From a candidate division WOR-1 bacterium RIFCSPLOWO2_02_FULL_46_20 (lineage in GTDB: Bacteria > Margulisbacteria > WOR-1 > O2-12-FULL-45-9), in contig METP01000046.1 of NCBI GenBank assembly GCA_001771365.1, positions 1-55,751 on the forward strand: 55,751 nucleotides of DNA, given 5' to 3'. The stretch's first letter is position 1; the number at the start of each line of letters is the position of its first letter. The notes beneath the pieces were generated by a model. That model saw only the letters and a list, made by a program, of their open reading frames with translations, made no database searches and had not been told where the DNA came from. A program made the translations under genes and the position numbers. This document shows positions 42,614 through 49,905 of the stretch, piece after piece.

Positions 42614-44141
42614 GATTGCCAGTGCGGCGGTTTTGGGATTAGAGGCATATCAGATAGAGGTAGAAGTAGATTCCAGCAAGCGTTTGCCTGGACAGTCAAT
42701 TGTCGGCCTGCCAGACGCGGCGGTCAAGGAATCACGCGACCGGGTGCGAGCGGCGATTGAAAATTCCGGTTTCGAGTTTCCGCCTGGATATTTCACTATT
42801 AATTTAGCGCCTGCGGATACAAAAAAAGAGGGTCCGCTTTATGATCTGCCCATTGCCCTGGGGATGCTGGCGGTTTCAGAGCAGGTGCCGATAAATAATT
42901 TAAACGGAGAAGTTATTCTAGGTGAGCTTTCTTTAGATGGTACAGTTCGCCCCATTAATGGAGTGTTGGCTATCTGTTATTCCTTAGGCAAAAAGCAAAA
43001 GAAGATTCTTGTGCCAAGGGCCAATGCCGACGAGGCGGCTTTAGTAGGGCACCTCGAAGTTATCCCAATTAATTCATTGCGGGAAGCGGCAGGTTATCTG
43101 TCCGGTAAAATCAGTATCCCGCCTCACAAAGTAGACATAGAAGCACTTTTTCAGCATGAACCTGAATACGGCATTGATTTTGCCGATGTTAAGGGGCAAG
43201 GACATGTTAAACGGGCCTTGGAGGTAGCCGCAGCCGGCAGCCACAACATTATACTGGTTGGCCCGCCGGGTTCCGGGAAAACCATGCTAGCCAGACGCAT
43301 CCCCACAATTTTACCGCCACTTTCCCTCGACGAAGCGCTTGAAGTCACCAAACTATATTCAGTTGCCGGTTTACTTAATAGAAAAGGCGTTTTAATCACC
43401 GCGCGGCCGTTTCGCAGCCCTCATCACACAACTTCGGATATTGGCATTATTGGCGGGGGTCGGATCCCTCGGCCGGGAGAAGTCAGCTTAGCGAATCACG
43501 GGGTTTTATTTCTGGATGAGTTTCCTGAGTTTGATAGAAGTGTGCTTGAGGTTTTGCGCCAACCTTTAGAAGATAACAAAGTAACTATTTCTCGCGCCCA
43601 CTCTTCCTTAACCTATCCTGCCCAGTTTATGTTGGTCGCGGCCATGAATCCCTGTCCCTGCGGCCGGCTGTATGATTTAAAACAGAATTGTACTTGTTCT
43701 CCTAGTCAGGTACAGCGTTACTGGAAAAAACTTTCAGGGCCGCTTCTGGATCGCATTGATATTCAATTAGAGGTCCCCCGGCTGAAAACAGATGAACTTT
43801 CAACTATGCAGCCTGGGGAGACCTCTATGATTATACGAAAACGCGTCAAGGCTGCCAGAAATATCCAGATAGAGAGGTTTAAGACAAGTGATATTTACTC
43901 AAATGCCCATATGAGTTCCAAGCAGGTTAAGCAATGTTGTGTCTTAGATAAGGAGGCAGAAGCTATTCTTAAAACAGCCATCGTTCATCTGAAGTTGAGT
44001 GCCAGAGCTTATGACAAGATTCTTAAGGTTTCGCGAACCATAGCTGATCTCGAAAGTTCAGAAAGCATTAAAGCCCAGCATATTGCCGAGGCAACGCAAT
44101 ACCGTTCGCTCGATAGAAACCCTTCGACAGGCTCAGGGTAA
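42603..44141 (+). CDS. comM: ComM-like AAA+ helicase (Mg-chelatase family)
   Basis: ComM helps integrate incoming DNA during natural transformation as a branch-migration helicase. The 512-residue protein has the N-terminal Lon-like ChlI domain (LPGQSIVGLPDAAVKESRDRVRAA), Walker A GPPGSGKTMLA, RPFRSPHHTTSD, Walker B LFLDEFPEF, a cysteine cluster CPCGRLYDLKQNCTCSP and the C-terminal SARAYDKILKVSRTIADLE. The last residues NPSTGSG are encoded by a repeat at 44120-44138 after the normal YRSLDR end. The start at 42603 is the conserved MLVKIASAAVLG. Confidence 0.95.
   Translation: MLVKIASAAVLGLEAYQIEVEVDSSKRLPGQSIVGLPDAAVKESRDRVRAAIENSGFEFPPGYFTINLAPADTKKEGPLYDLPIALGMLAVSEQVPINNLNGEVILGELSLDGTVRPINGVLAICYSLGKKQKKILVPRANADEAALVGHLEVIPINSLREAAGYLSGKISIPPHKVDIEALFQHEPEYGIDFADVKGQGHVKRALEVAAAGSHNIILVGPPGSGKTMLARRIPTILPPLSLDEALEVTKLYSVAGLLNRKGVLITARPFRSPHHTTSDIGIIGGGRIPRPGEVSLANHGVLFLDEFPEFDRSVLEVLRQPLEDNKVTISRAHSSLTYPAQFMLVAAMNPCPCGRLYDLKQNCTCSPSQVQRYWKKLSGPLLDRIDIQLEVPRLKTDELSTMQPGETSMIIRKRVKAARNIQIERFKTSDIYSNAHMSSKQVKQCCVLDKEAEAILKTAIVHLKLSARAYDKILKVSRTIADLESSESIKAQHIAEATQYRSLDRNPSTGSG
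44120..44138 (+). repeat. Dispersed repeat at the comM 3' end
   Basis: CCCTTCGACAGGCTCAGGG is an imperfect palindrome identical in type to a repeat common in genomes of uncultured bacteria. It supplies the last codons of comM (NPSTGSG then stop), so it seems to have replaced the original end. Confidence 0.65.
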
Positions 44142-44157
44142 AAGGAGGTGAGGTCTA

Positions 44158-44289
44158 GTGTATCGCGTGGTTTATCAGTTACCCTTCAATACAATCCGAG
44201 AAATTTATATGAAAACCGATGAGTTGCAAGCTTGGTTGCGCTGGCATTGGCTGAAGGAACGTATTATTAGCTACGAAAAAATGTTCTAA
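44158..44289 (+). CDS. Small ORF after comM (43 aa)
   Basis: A GTG-started frame with a strong AAGGAGGTGAGG site upstream encodes MYRVVYQLPFNTIREIYMKT and ends ISYEKMF. The peptide is basic and aromatic with two tryptophan-rich segments (AWLRWHWLK). The ribosome site is the main evidence that it is real. It overlaps the convergent DUF1015 gene by four bases. No family recognised. Confidence 0.5.
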   Translation: MYRVVYQLPFNTIREIYMKTDELQAWLRWHWLKERIISYEKMF

Positions 44290-45626
44290 AGCTTAATCTT
44301 GGCGCCGTGTTTGATTTTGTTGAGGACTAGTCCGGAGAGCAGTTTGGGATAGAAATAAGTTGATTTCTGTGGCATTTTTTCGAGTTTACTGGCCACAGCG
44401 GTTATTTCTTCAATCTTAGTGGCATTTAAGAAAAAAGCAATCTGGCAGCCTTCGTCATCTACCAGTTTTACGGCTTTTTCATCGTCTTTAACGTAAACAA
44501 TCTTATCTTCGATTTGTTGGGCGATGCCAAGGATACGATCAAAAATAGTGTGGAGCAGGATATTAACGTCCAGATTTTTCCAGGCCTTTGGTTTATCTTC
44601 TTCCATTATCTCTTCGATAATCTTTTCATCTCTCAGAATTAATAAATAGTAACGGTATTTGCCCAAGTAGATCCCAAAGGCATGTTTTTCCAGTCCTTTT
44701 TTCTCCAGGTCATGCAATAGTTTTTTTCTGACGCTTACGGCTGATTTTTTGCCGGCTTTATACTCTTTTACGTCAAAAAACTGGCTTAAATCTTCAATAA
44801 ATCTGATAGGGTCAAAAAAGACCAGATTGCGCAGCACTCGATGAATGGGGAGGACGAGCAAGCCTTTATCCTCTAATGAGGTAAAATACATCATAATATG
44901 ATTATAAGCTTCTTCTTCTGAGAATTTTGTGTTTTTTGTCTTGAGTTCGTTCTTAAAACGCAGGGCGGCTTCATAACGGTGATGTCCATCGGCAATGAAG
45001 ATAGTCTTGTCTTTCATCTCTTTGATGATTTTGGTGATGGAGGGCTTGCGGTCGATTCTCCAGATGCTGTGGGTAACATTATCATTGTCGGAAACTTCAA
45101 TAATTGGCTTTCTTTTTGTGAACTTTTTAAGGACTTTGTTGATTTTACCTTTTTCGTCACTGTATAAAGCGAATATTGACTCAAGATTGGCAGAAGTGAC
45201 GCGCATAAGCTGGAGCCGATCGAGCCTGGCTTTTGGATGTGTGTTTTCGTGCGGGAAAACCTTGCCGCGACCCATATCTTCCAGGCGGAGCAGGCCGATA
45301 AAACCTAAGCGCAGATATTTTTTTCTGTTAAAACTAAAACGCTGCTCATAAACGTAAAAAACAGGTTTTTCGTCCTGCTCAAGGATTTTGTGGCGCAGCC
45401 AGCCATCCAAGAAAGCGGCCGCGCGGATATATCTGTTATTGTGCTCGCTATCGCCAGGAAATTCTTTGCCCAAAATGAGCCGAATATAGTTAAAGTCATG
45501 AATTTCATAGAAGTTGTCCTGTTCCTCGGGGCTGATAACGTCATAGGGCGGGGTAAAGACCTCGGTTATCTTTTTAACCTTGTCCTTGTTATACAGGATA
45601 CCTTCGAAAGGGAAAAGCCTAACCAT
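44286..45626 (-). CDS. DUF1015 family protein
   Basis: A 446-residue protein of the DUF1015 family, recognised by LFPFEGILYNKDKV at the start, FTPPYDVISPEEQ, FPHENTHPKARLDRLQLMR and IFIADGHHRYEAAL. Its biochemical function is unknown, though the conserved HxxR and DGHHR motifs suggest an enzyme. The start at 45626 is set by the family N-terminus and an extended -10 box nine bases upstream. It is convergent with comM and the small ORF. Confidence 0.92.
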   Translation of the reverse strand: MVRLFPFEGILYNKDKVKKITEVFTPPYDVISPEEQDNFYEIHDFNYIRLILGKEFPGDSEHNNRYIRAAAFLDGWLRHKILEQDEKPVFYVYEQRFSFNRKKYLRLGFIGLLRLEDMGRGKVFPHENTHPKARLDRLQLMRVTSANLESIFALYSDEKGKINKVLKKFTKRKPIIEVSDNDNVTHSIWRIDRKPSITKIIKEMKDKTIFIADGHHRYEAALRFKNELKTKNTKFSEEEAYNHIMMYFTSLEDKGLLVLPIHRVLRNLVFFDPIRFIEDLSQFFDVKEYKAGKKSAVSVRKKLLHDLEKKGLEKHAFGIYLGKYRYYLLILRDEKIIEEIMEEDKPKAWKNLDVNILLHTIFDRILGIAQQIEDKIVYVKDDEKAVKLVDDEGCQIAFFLNATKIEEITAVASKLEKMPQKSTYFYPKLLSGLVLNKIKHGAKIKL

Positions 45627-45635
45627 GGTAGAATT

Positions 45636-45644
45636 ATTATAGCA
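45636..45644 (-). promoter_or_regulatory. Extended -10 promoter of the DUF1015 gene
   Basis: Minus-strand TGC-TATAAT ends nine bases before the ATG at 45626, with no ribosome binding site. It is back-to-back with the promoter at 45650-45658. Confidence 0.55.
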
Positions 45645-45649
45645 TACCA

Positions 45650-45658
45650 TGCTAAAAT
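45650..45658 (+). promoter_or_regulatory. Extended -10 promoter of a small gene, leaderless
   Basis: TGC-TAAAAT ends seven bases before the ATG at 45666. Together with the minus-strand box at 45636-45644 it forms a compact divergent promoter pair. Confidence 0.45.
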
Positions 45659-45665
45659 GGGCAAA

Positions 45666-45899
45666 ATGAACCTCCAGCAAAGTCTAAATGGTGACATCAA
45701 GAAATTCTTGGAAGTTTATCGATTTCTTTCTGCGGAAGGGAAGGGCCAATTTGAGGCGCAGATGGCTGGATCTATTAAGAATCATGACGAGAAGACCAAA
45801 AAATTGTACCAGTCCCTGCTTCAATCCGCCAAAGACGGCAAGTCCATTAGTGAAGCTATTGAGGCAATGGGGAAAGCGGAGCCTCCGGCCCAACCTTAG
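45666..45899 (+). CDS. Small helical protein of unknown function (77 aa)
   Basis: A 77-residue soluble, charged protein (MNLQQSLNGDIKKFLEVYRFL) predicted to be helical, ending in MGKAEPPAQP. An in-frame ATG at 45657 lies three codons upstream, but 45666 fits the -10 spacing seen at other genes here. It converges on parB and overlaps its 3' end by about 44 bases, so the tails of the two proteins are antisense to each other. No family recognised. Confidence 0.55.
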   Translation: MNLQQSLNGDIKKFLEVYRFLSAEGKGQFEAQMAGSIKNHDEKTKKLYQSLLQSAKDGKSISEAIEAMGKAEPPAQP

Positions 45900-46782
45900 C
45901 CGGCCCGCCCGTCGGCGAGGCAGGTAATAAAACCTCGAGAATCCGCTCCAAATCTTCTTTTGAATAATAGTTAATCTCGATTCGTCCCCGTTCTGGAGTG
46001 CCAAAAATCTTAACCCTAGTCCCCAATTGTGTGGTTAGGGTTTCAACCAGGGCATTGAGTTCTGTGTTCTGGGTATAAACCCTTTTGCGACCGCCTTTTT
46101 TAACTGCTGGTTTGTCCAGCGGCTTTCCGGTAACCAGTATTTCTACATCCCGGACGTTTAAGCCGTCCTTAACGATTTGTTTCCAAACCTCAAGCTGTCT
46201 GTTGGCGTCCTCAAGAGCCAGGAGAGGGCGAGCATGACCCAGGGATATCTCATCCATACGCAGGCTTACTTTAATTTTCTCCGGTAGCGATAGGATGCGC
46301 AGAAGATTGGTTATGGTCGAACGGCTTTTGCCGACCTTTTTAGCAACTTGATCTTGAGTCAGGCTAAAATCTTTGGTCAGTTGAGCATAACCTTCGGCTT
46401 CGTCCATAGGATTCAGGTCTTCCCGCTGCAGGTTTTCTATCAAGGCAAGCTCGAGTGATTGTTCATCGCTAAAATTCTTAATAATTGATGGAATAGTGGT
46501 TAAGCCAGCTATTTTGGAAGCCCTCAGGCGTCTTTCTCCAGCGATAAGCTCATATTTACCGTTTCTCATACGGGTTAAAATCGGCTCAATGATCCCTTGT
46601 TCCTTGATTGAATTAGCCAGCTCTTCTAATCTCTCTTTGGCAAAGGTGTGTCTGGGCTGCCGTGGATTTGCCACTATTTTGGCGATATCAATATTAATAA
46701 TTGTCCGGCCTCCGCTGAAAACTGAACCCTGAGGAATTAACGCGCCCAAGCCTTTCCCCAAACCTCTTTTTGCATTAACCAT
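45856..46782 (-). CDS. parB: Chromosome-partitioning protein ParB
   Basis: ParB binds parS and loads SMC. The 308-residue protein has GLGKGLGALIP at the start, the CTPase/nuclease-like core with IVANPRQPRHTF, the GERRLRASKIAG box, the helix-turn-helix LTQDQVAKKVGKSRSTITNLLR, and the C-terminal dimer domain ending YYSKEDLERILEVL. After that an extra tail of about 24 residues (LPASPTGGPAK onward) is encoded by a palindrome at 45900-45923 and by antisense of the small gene. It overlaps parA by eight bases. No parS palindrome was seen. Confidence 0.96.
   Translation of the reverse strand: MVNAKRGLGKGLGALIPQGSVFSGGRTIINIDIAKIVANPRQPRHTFAKERLEELANSIKEQGIIEPILTRMRNGKYELIAGERRLRASKIAGLTTIPSIIKNFSDEQSLELALIENLQREDLNPMDEAEGYAQLTKDFSLTQDQVAKKVGKSRSTITNLLRILSLPEKIKVSLRMDEISLGHARPLLALEDANRQLEVWKQIVKDGLNVRDVEILVTGKPLDKPAVKKGGRKRVYTQNTELNALVETLTTQLGTRVKIFGTPERGRIEINYYSKEDLERILEVLLPASPTGGPAKVGPEAPLSPLPQ
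45900..45923 (-). repeat. G+C-rich palindromic element at the parB 3' end
   Basis: On the minus strand CCTGCCTCGCCGACGGGCGG and the following GCCGG form an imperfect hairpin (CCGCC-type arms). It reads in frame as PASPTGGPAK and extends ParB past its normal end. It belongs to the same style of G+C-rich repeat as those at 24.67 and 42.05 kb. Confidence 0.6.
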
Positions 46783-47536
46783 TATCCAGCACCTCCCGAC
46801 ATAAATTTTCGTAAGCCTCGGCTCCTTTGGATCCAGGATCGTAGAATATTATCGGCTGACCAAAACCGGGTGACTCGGCTAAACGGATGTTTCGCGGCAC
46901 AACCGTTTTAAAAACCTTATTGCCAAAGAATTTTCTGGCTTCCGCGGCCACTTGAGCAGAAAGGAGCGTGCGTGGATCAAACATAGTCAGCACAATTCCG
47001 CGAATCTTTAGCTCCGGATTGAGGTTCTCTCTGATAAGTTCAAGGGTTTTGTTTAATTGGCTGATCCCCTCCAGAGCGTAGTATTCGCACTGAATAGGGA
47101 TAATTACTTCATTAGCCGCGACCAGAGCATTGACGGTTAAAAGTGATAGAGAAGGAGGGCAGTCGATAATAATTGTTTCGTATCTATCTTGAATTAACGA
47201 AAGGGCCTGCTTGAGCTTGAATTCTCTTTCTTCGAGAGGGACCAACTCTACCTCGGCGCCGGCCAAGCGAGGAGTGGAAGGCAGGACATCAAGATTAGAA
47301 ATAGCGCTTTTTTGGATGACCTCTTCAACCGGGAACCCTTCTATTAAAACATCATATAAACAATTCTTGATGTTGGCGCGATCTATCCCTAAACCGACAG
47401 TGGCATTGCTTTGAGGATCAATATCTATCATCAGGATCTTTTTGCCAAAGGTGGCCAAATATGCGGCCAGATTAACTGTGGTGGTGGTTTTGCCAACTCC
47501 GCCTTTTTGGTTTACAACAGCGTAGGTGAGAGACAT
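46775..47536 (-). CDS. parA: Chromosome-partitioning ATPase ParA/Soj
   Basis: A 253-residue ParA ATPase with the deviant Walker A NQKGGVGKTTTTVNLA, Walker A' IDIDPQSNATVG and Walker B IIIDCPPSLSLL. It positions ParB-parS complexes. The start lies six bases after a TATAAT box, so it has its own leaderless promoter although it follows rsmG by only 12 bases. The rsmG-parA-parB order is typical of DNA near the chromosome origin. Confidence 0.97.
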   Translation of the reverse strand: MSLTYAVVNQKGGVGKTTTTVNLAAYLATFGKKILMIDIDPQSNATVGLGIDRANIKNCLYDVLIEGFPVEEVIQKSAISNLDVLPSTPRLAGAEVELVPLEEREFKLKQALSLIQDRYETIIIDCPPSLSLLTVNALVAANEVIIPIQCEYYALEGISQLNKTLELIRENLNPELKIRGIVLTMFDPRTLLSAQVAAEARKFFGNKVFKTVVPRNIRLAESPGFGQPIIFYDPGSKGAEAYENLCREVLDNG

Positions 47537-47542
47537 AATCGC

Positions 47543-47551
47543 ATTATATCA
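47543..47551 (-). promoter_or_regulatory. Extended -10 promoter of parA, leaderless
   Basis: Minus-strand TGA-TATAAT ends six bases before the parA ATG at 47536, in the short gap after rsmG. No ribosome binding site is present. Confidence 0.55.
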
Positions 47552-48184
47552 CAGGGCATTTTTGTTGGCTACGCCGGCGCGGCGGGGGTACTTTGCCGGA
47601 GTAGGGGAAACTTTTTTAATAATGATTAGGGACCTGACGATGTCTGATCCGGGCAGTATTACTTTTTTGATCTCTTGGAGTTCTCCGCCCAATGTTTTGA
47701 TGGTGTTGGCCGCGACCTCAACTTCCGCTTCAACCTTATCTTCTTTGTAAGCGATAAACTGTCCGCCAACTTTTACAAAAGGAAGGCACAATTCGCTTAA
47801 GATGTTTAAATTTGCCACCGCGCGGGCAACTGCCAGATCAAAAGATTCTCTTTTATCTTTAGCGAGATCTTCCGCCCGCCCCCAAACGATGTCGACCCCC
47901 TTAAGATTTAATGTTGAAACAATGTGTTTCAGGAATTCTGTCTTTTTCTTGGTTGCTTCGAGCAGGGTGAGTTTTATTTCCGGGCAGACGATTTTTAACG
48001 GGATCCCCGGGAAACCCGCGCCTGTCCCTATGTCGATGACGGATTGCTTGGTCAAGCGGAGCGCTTGCCGCAGGGCCAATGAATCTTCAAAATGCTTAAT
48101 CTTTATCTCTTCCGACTTAGTAATAGCGGTGAGATTGAACTTCTTATTCCAGGCTAACAGCTCTTGTAAATAGACATCAAACAC
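47549..48184 (-). CDS. rsmG: 16S rRNA (guanine-N7)-methyltransferase RsmG
   Basis: RsmG (GidB) methylates G527 of 16S rRNA. The 211-residue protein has WNKKFNLTAITKSEEIKIKHFEDSLAL, the SAM motif VIDIGTGAGFPGIPLKIV and FDLAVARAVANLNILSELCLP. The GTG start overlaps the stop of the upstream barrel gene by one base (TAGTG). The C-terminus carries a basic tail PAKYPRRAGVANKNAL that is slightly longer than usual. Confidence 0.95.
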   Translation of the reverse strand: MFDVYLQELLAWNKKFNLTAITKSEEIKIKHFEDSLALRQALRLTKQSVIDIGTGAGFPGIPLKIVCPEIKLTLLEATKKKTEFLKHIVSTLNLKGVDIVWGRAEDLAKDKRESFDLAVARAVANLNILSELCLPFVKVGGQFIAYKEDKVEAEVEVAANTIKTLGGELQEIKKVILPGSDIVRSLIIIKKVSPTPAKYPRRAGVANKNAL

Positions 48185-49890
48185 TAGAAGGCTTGGCCAA
48201 TTGAAAAGTGCATAATCCCCTCGCCAAAGGTCTTGCCGCCGGGTACGCCATAATCAAGGCGGATTGGTCCAAGGGGGGTGTTAACACGAACCCCCGGGCC
48301 CCAGCCGGAAATAAAGTTGCTGATGACCGGAGAACCTGTATTCCAGGCGTTACCCCAGTCTACAAAGAAAACGCCCTGGAAAAGCTCAGAAAAATCAAGA
48401 CGATATTCAGCATTGATAATGAATTTGCGGTTACCGCTCTTGGCGGCGGCATCTGTAATATAATATCCGCGCACGGTGTTGGCTCCGCCAGCCCAATATT
48501 TTTCTCCGACCGGAATATCGCCTATGCCGACGCCTCCGCCGGCGTGTAAGGCGATGACCTGATTTTCTCGCACAGAATAATAGTGGTTGAAATCAGCTCC
48601 CAATTTGAAAAATGTCGAGATACTGCTGCTGTATTTCCAGCCCTGTTTTATTGAGTAGGAGTAAAAGACCCCCTTTTTGGGGTTGAGCCAAAAATCACGA
48701 ATGTCATACGATAAGGTGAGGCCAACAGTGTCTGCTTGATAAGCCTCAAAAGAGGAAGCGCTGCGGGGAGAGACAAGTTCGCTACCGATAGTTCCGGTAA
48801 GATTGTAATAGCCAAAGAGAGGTTTGCCCAGGGAAACATCAAATCCATTATACACGGCATCCTGTTCGGTTAAGTAAATATCGCGGCCAATAGTTAACCA
48901 TCTTCTAAAAGAAAAAGCCGCGTGATCGCCTAATTTATCCGGGAGAAACCAGGGATTGGTATATTTAAACTGGTAGGTGGATAATTCCTGGCCGGCTTGG
49001 CCGCGGATCATCAGGCCTTGGGCCGTGCCTAGAAGATTGTTGATGGAAAGATCCAGAAAACCGAACCAACCTTCTCTTTCGCCAAAGCCGCCTCCAAAAT
49101 TGATAGTACTGGTGCGGCTCTCGCTAATTTTTAACAAAATAACTACTTTGTTGGGAGTGCTGCCGGCTTCAAAATTAGGGGTTACTTCGGAAAAGAACCC
49201 CAAATTAAAAATTCGGCGCAGATCTTCCTTAAGCGTTTTCTCGTTGAAGACGGTTCCGGGCTTAATATTGAACTCTCTTAGGATAACATAATCCTTGGTG
49301 GATTCGTTCCCTTCCAGTTTTATGGCTTCGACCACGCCTTCAGTGATTTTAAAGTTTAAGGTGTTGCTCTCCTGGTCCGTTTCAACATCCACTACCCGGG
49401 CTAAAGAATAACCCTTGTCTTTGTAAAGTAGATTAACCTTCTCAATGTCTTTTTGCATGCTGGTAAAATTGAGAATCTCACCTTTTTTGGTGGCAATCAG
49501 GTCAAGTATTTCGGCGGTGGAATAAACAGTATTGCCGGAAATGACTATGTTGTTGATTTTTGGATTTTCAGCCACTTGGAAAATTACCTTAGTTCCGCCA
49601 GGGGCATCCGTGAAGGCCACAGAGACATCGGAAAAGTAGCCTAGCGCGTATATTGCCTTAAGATCACCTTTTATTTTTTCCTGGAGCAAGCTGTCGCCAA
49701 TGCGGCTGAAGACCACGTTTATGATTTCCTGCTCAGGAATCAATTTGTTGCCCGTAACTTCGATTACGGCAATGGTGGAAGATACGTCGACATTGCCAAA
49801 TTGTTTGTCCAGGGTGCGGAAGGTTTGGGCTTCGGCAGAAAATCCCAGGAACAAAGCTCCAAGAATAAAACAAAACCCAATATTTTTCAT
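48184..49890 (-). CDS. Omp85 family outer-membrane protein (BamA/TamA type)
   Basis: A 568-residue beta-barrel assembly or translocation protein. It has a signal peptide (about 1-21), three POTRA-like domains at about 38-265 and a C-terminal 16-strand barrel with the loop 6 motif NTVRGY and a final aromatic residue (IGQAF). The lack of five POTRAs and its place next to tamB favour a TamA role, but in diderms with one Omp85 gene it could serve as BamA too. AAGGAAG precedes the ATG 15 bases after tamB. It shows that the cell has an outer membrane. Confidence 0.93.
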   Translation of the reverse strand: MKNIGFCFILGALFLGFSAEAQTFRTLDKQFGNVDVSSTIAVIEVTGNKLIPEQEIINVVFSRIGDSLLQEKIKGDLKAIYALGYFSDVSVAFTDAPGGTKVIFQVAENPKINNIVISGNTVYSTAEILDLIATKKGEILNFTSMQKDIEKVNLLYKDKGYSLARVVDVETDQESNTLNFKITEGVVEAIKLEGNESTKDYVILREFNIKPGTVFNEKTLKEDLRRIFNLGFFSEVTPNFEAGSTPNKVVILLKISESRTSTINFGGGFGEREGWFGFLDLSINNLLGTAQGLMIRGQAGQELSTYQFKYTNPWFLPDKLGDHAAFSFRRWLTIGRDIYLTEQDAVYNGFDVSLGKPLFGYYNLTGTIGSELVSPRSASSFEAYQADTVGLTLSYDIRDFWLNPKKGVFYSYSIKQGWKYSSSISTFFKLGADFNHYYSVRENQVIALHAGGGVGIGDIPVGEKYWAGGANTVRGYYITDAAAKSGNRKFIINAEYRLDFSELFQGVFFVDWGNAWNTGSPVISNFISGWGPGVRVNTPLGPIRLDYGVPGGKTFGEGIMHFSIGQAF

Positions 49891-49905
49891 TGTGTTACTT
49901 CCTTT

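Noticed and set aside
45390-45656. Upstream extension of the 77-residue gene to a 169-codon frame
   Set aside because: The extension runs antisense through the start of DUF1015 and its promoter; only the part from 45657 or 45666 is plausible.
45856-48184. parS site near parAB
   Set aside because: I looked for a TGTTTCACGTGAAACA-like palindrome and saw none.
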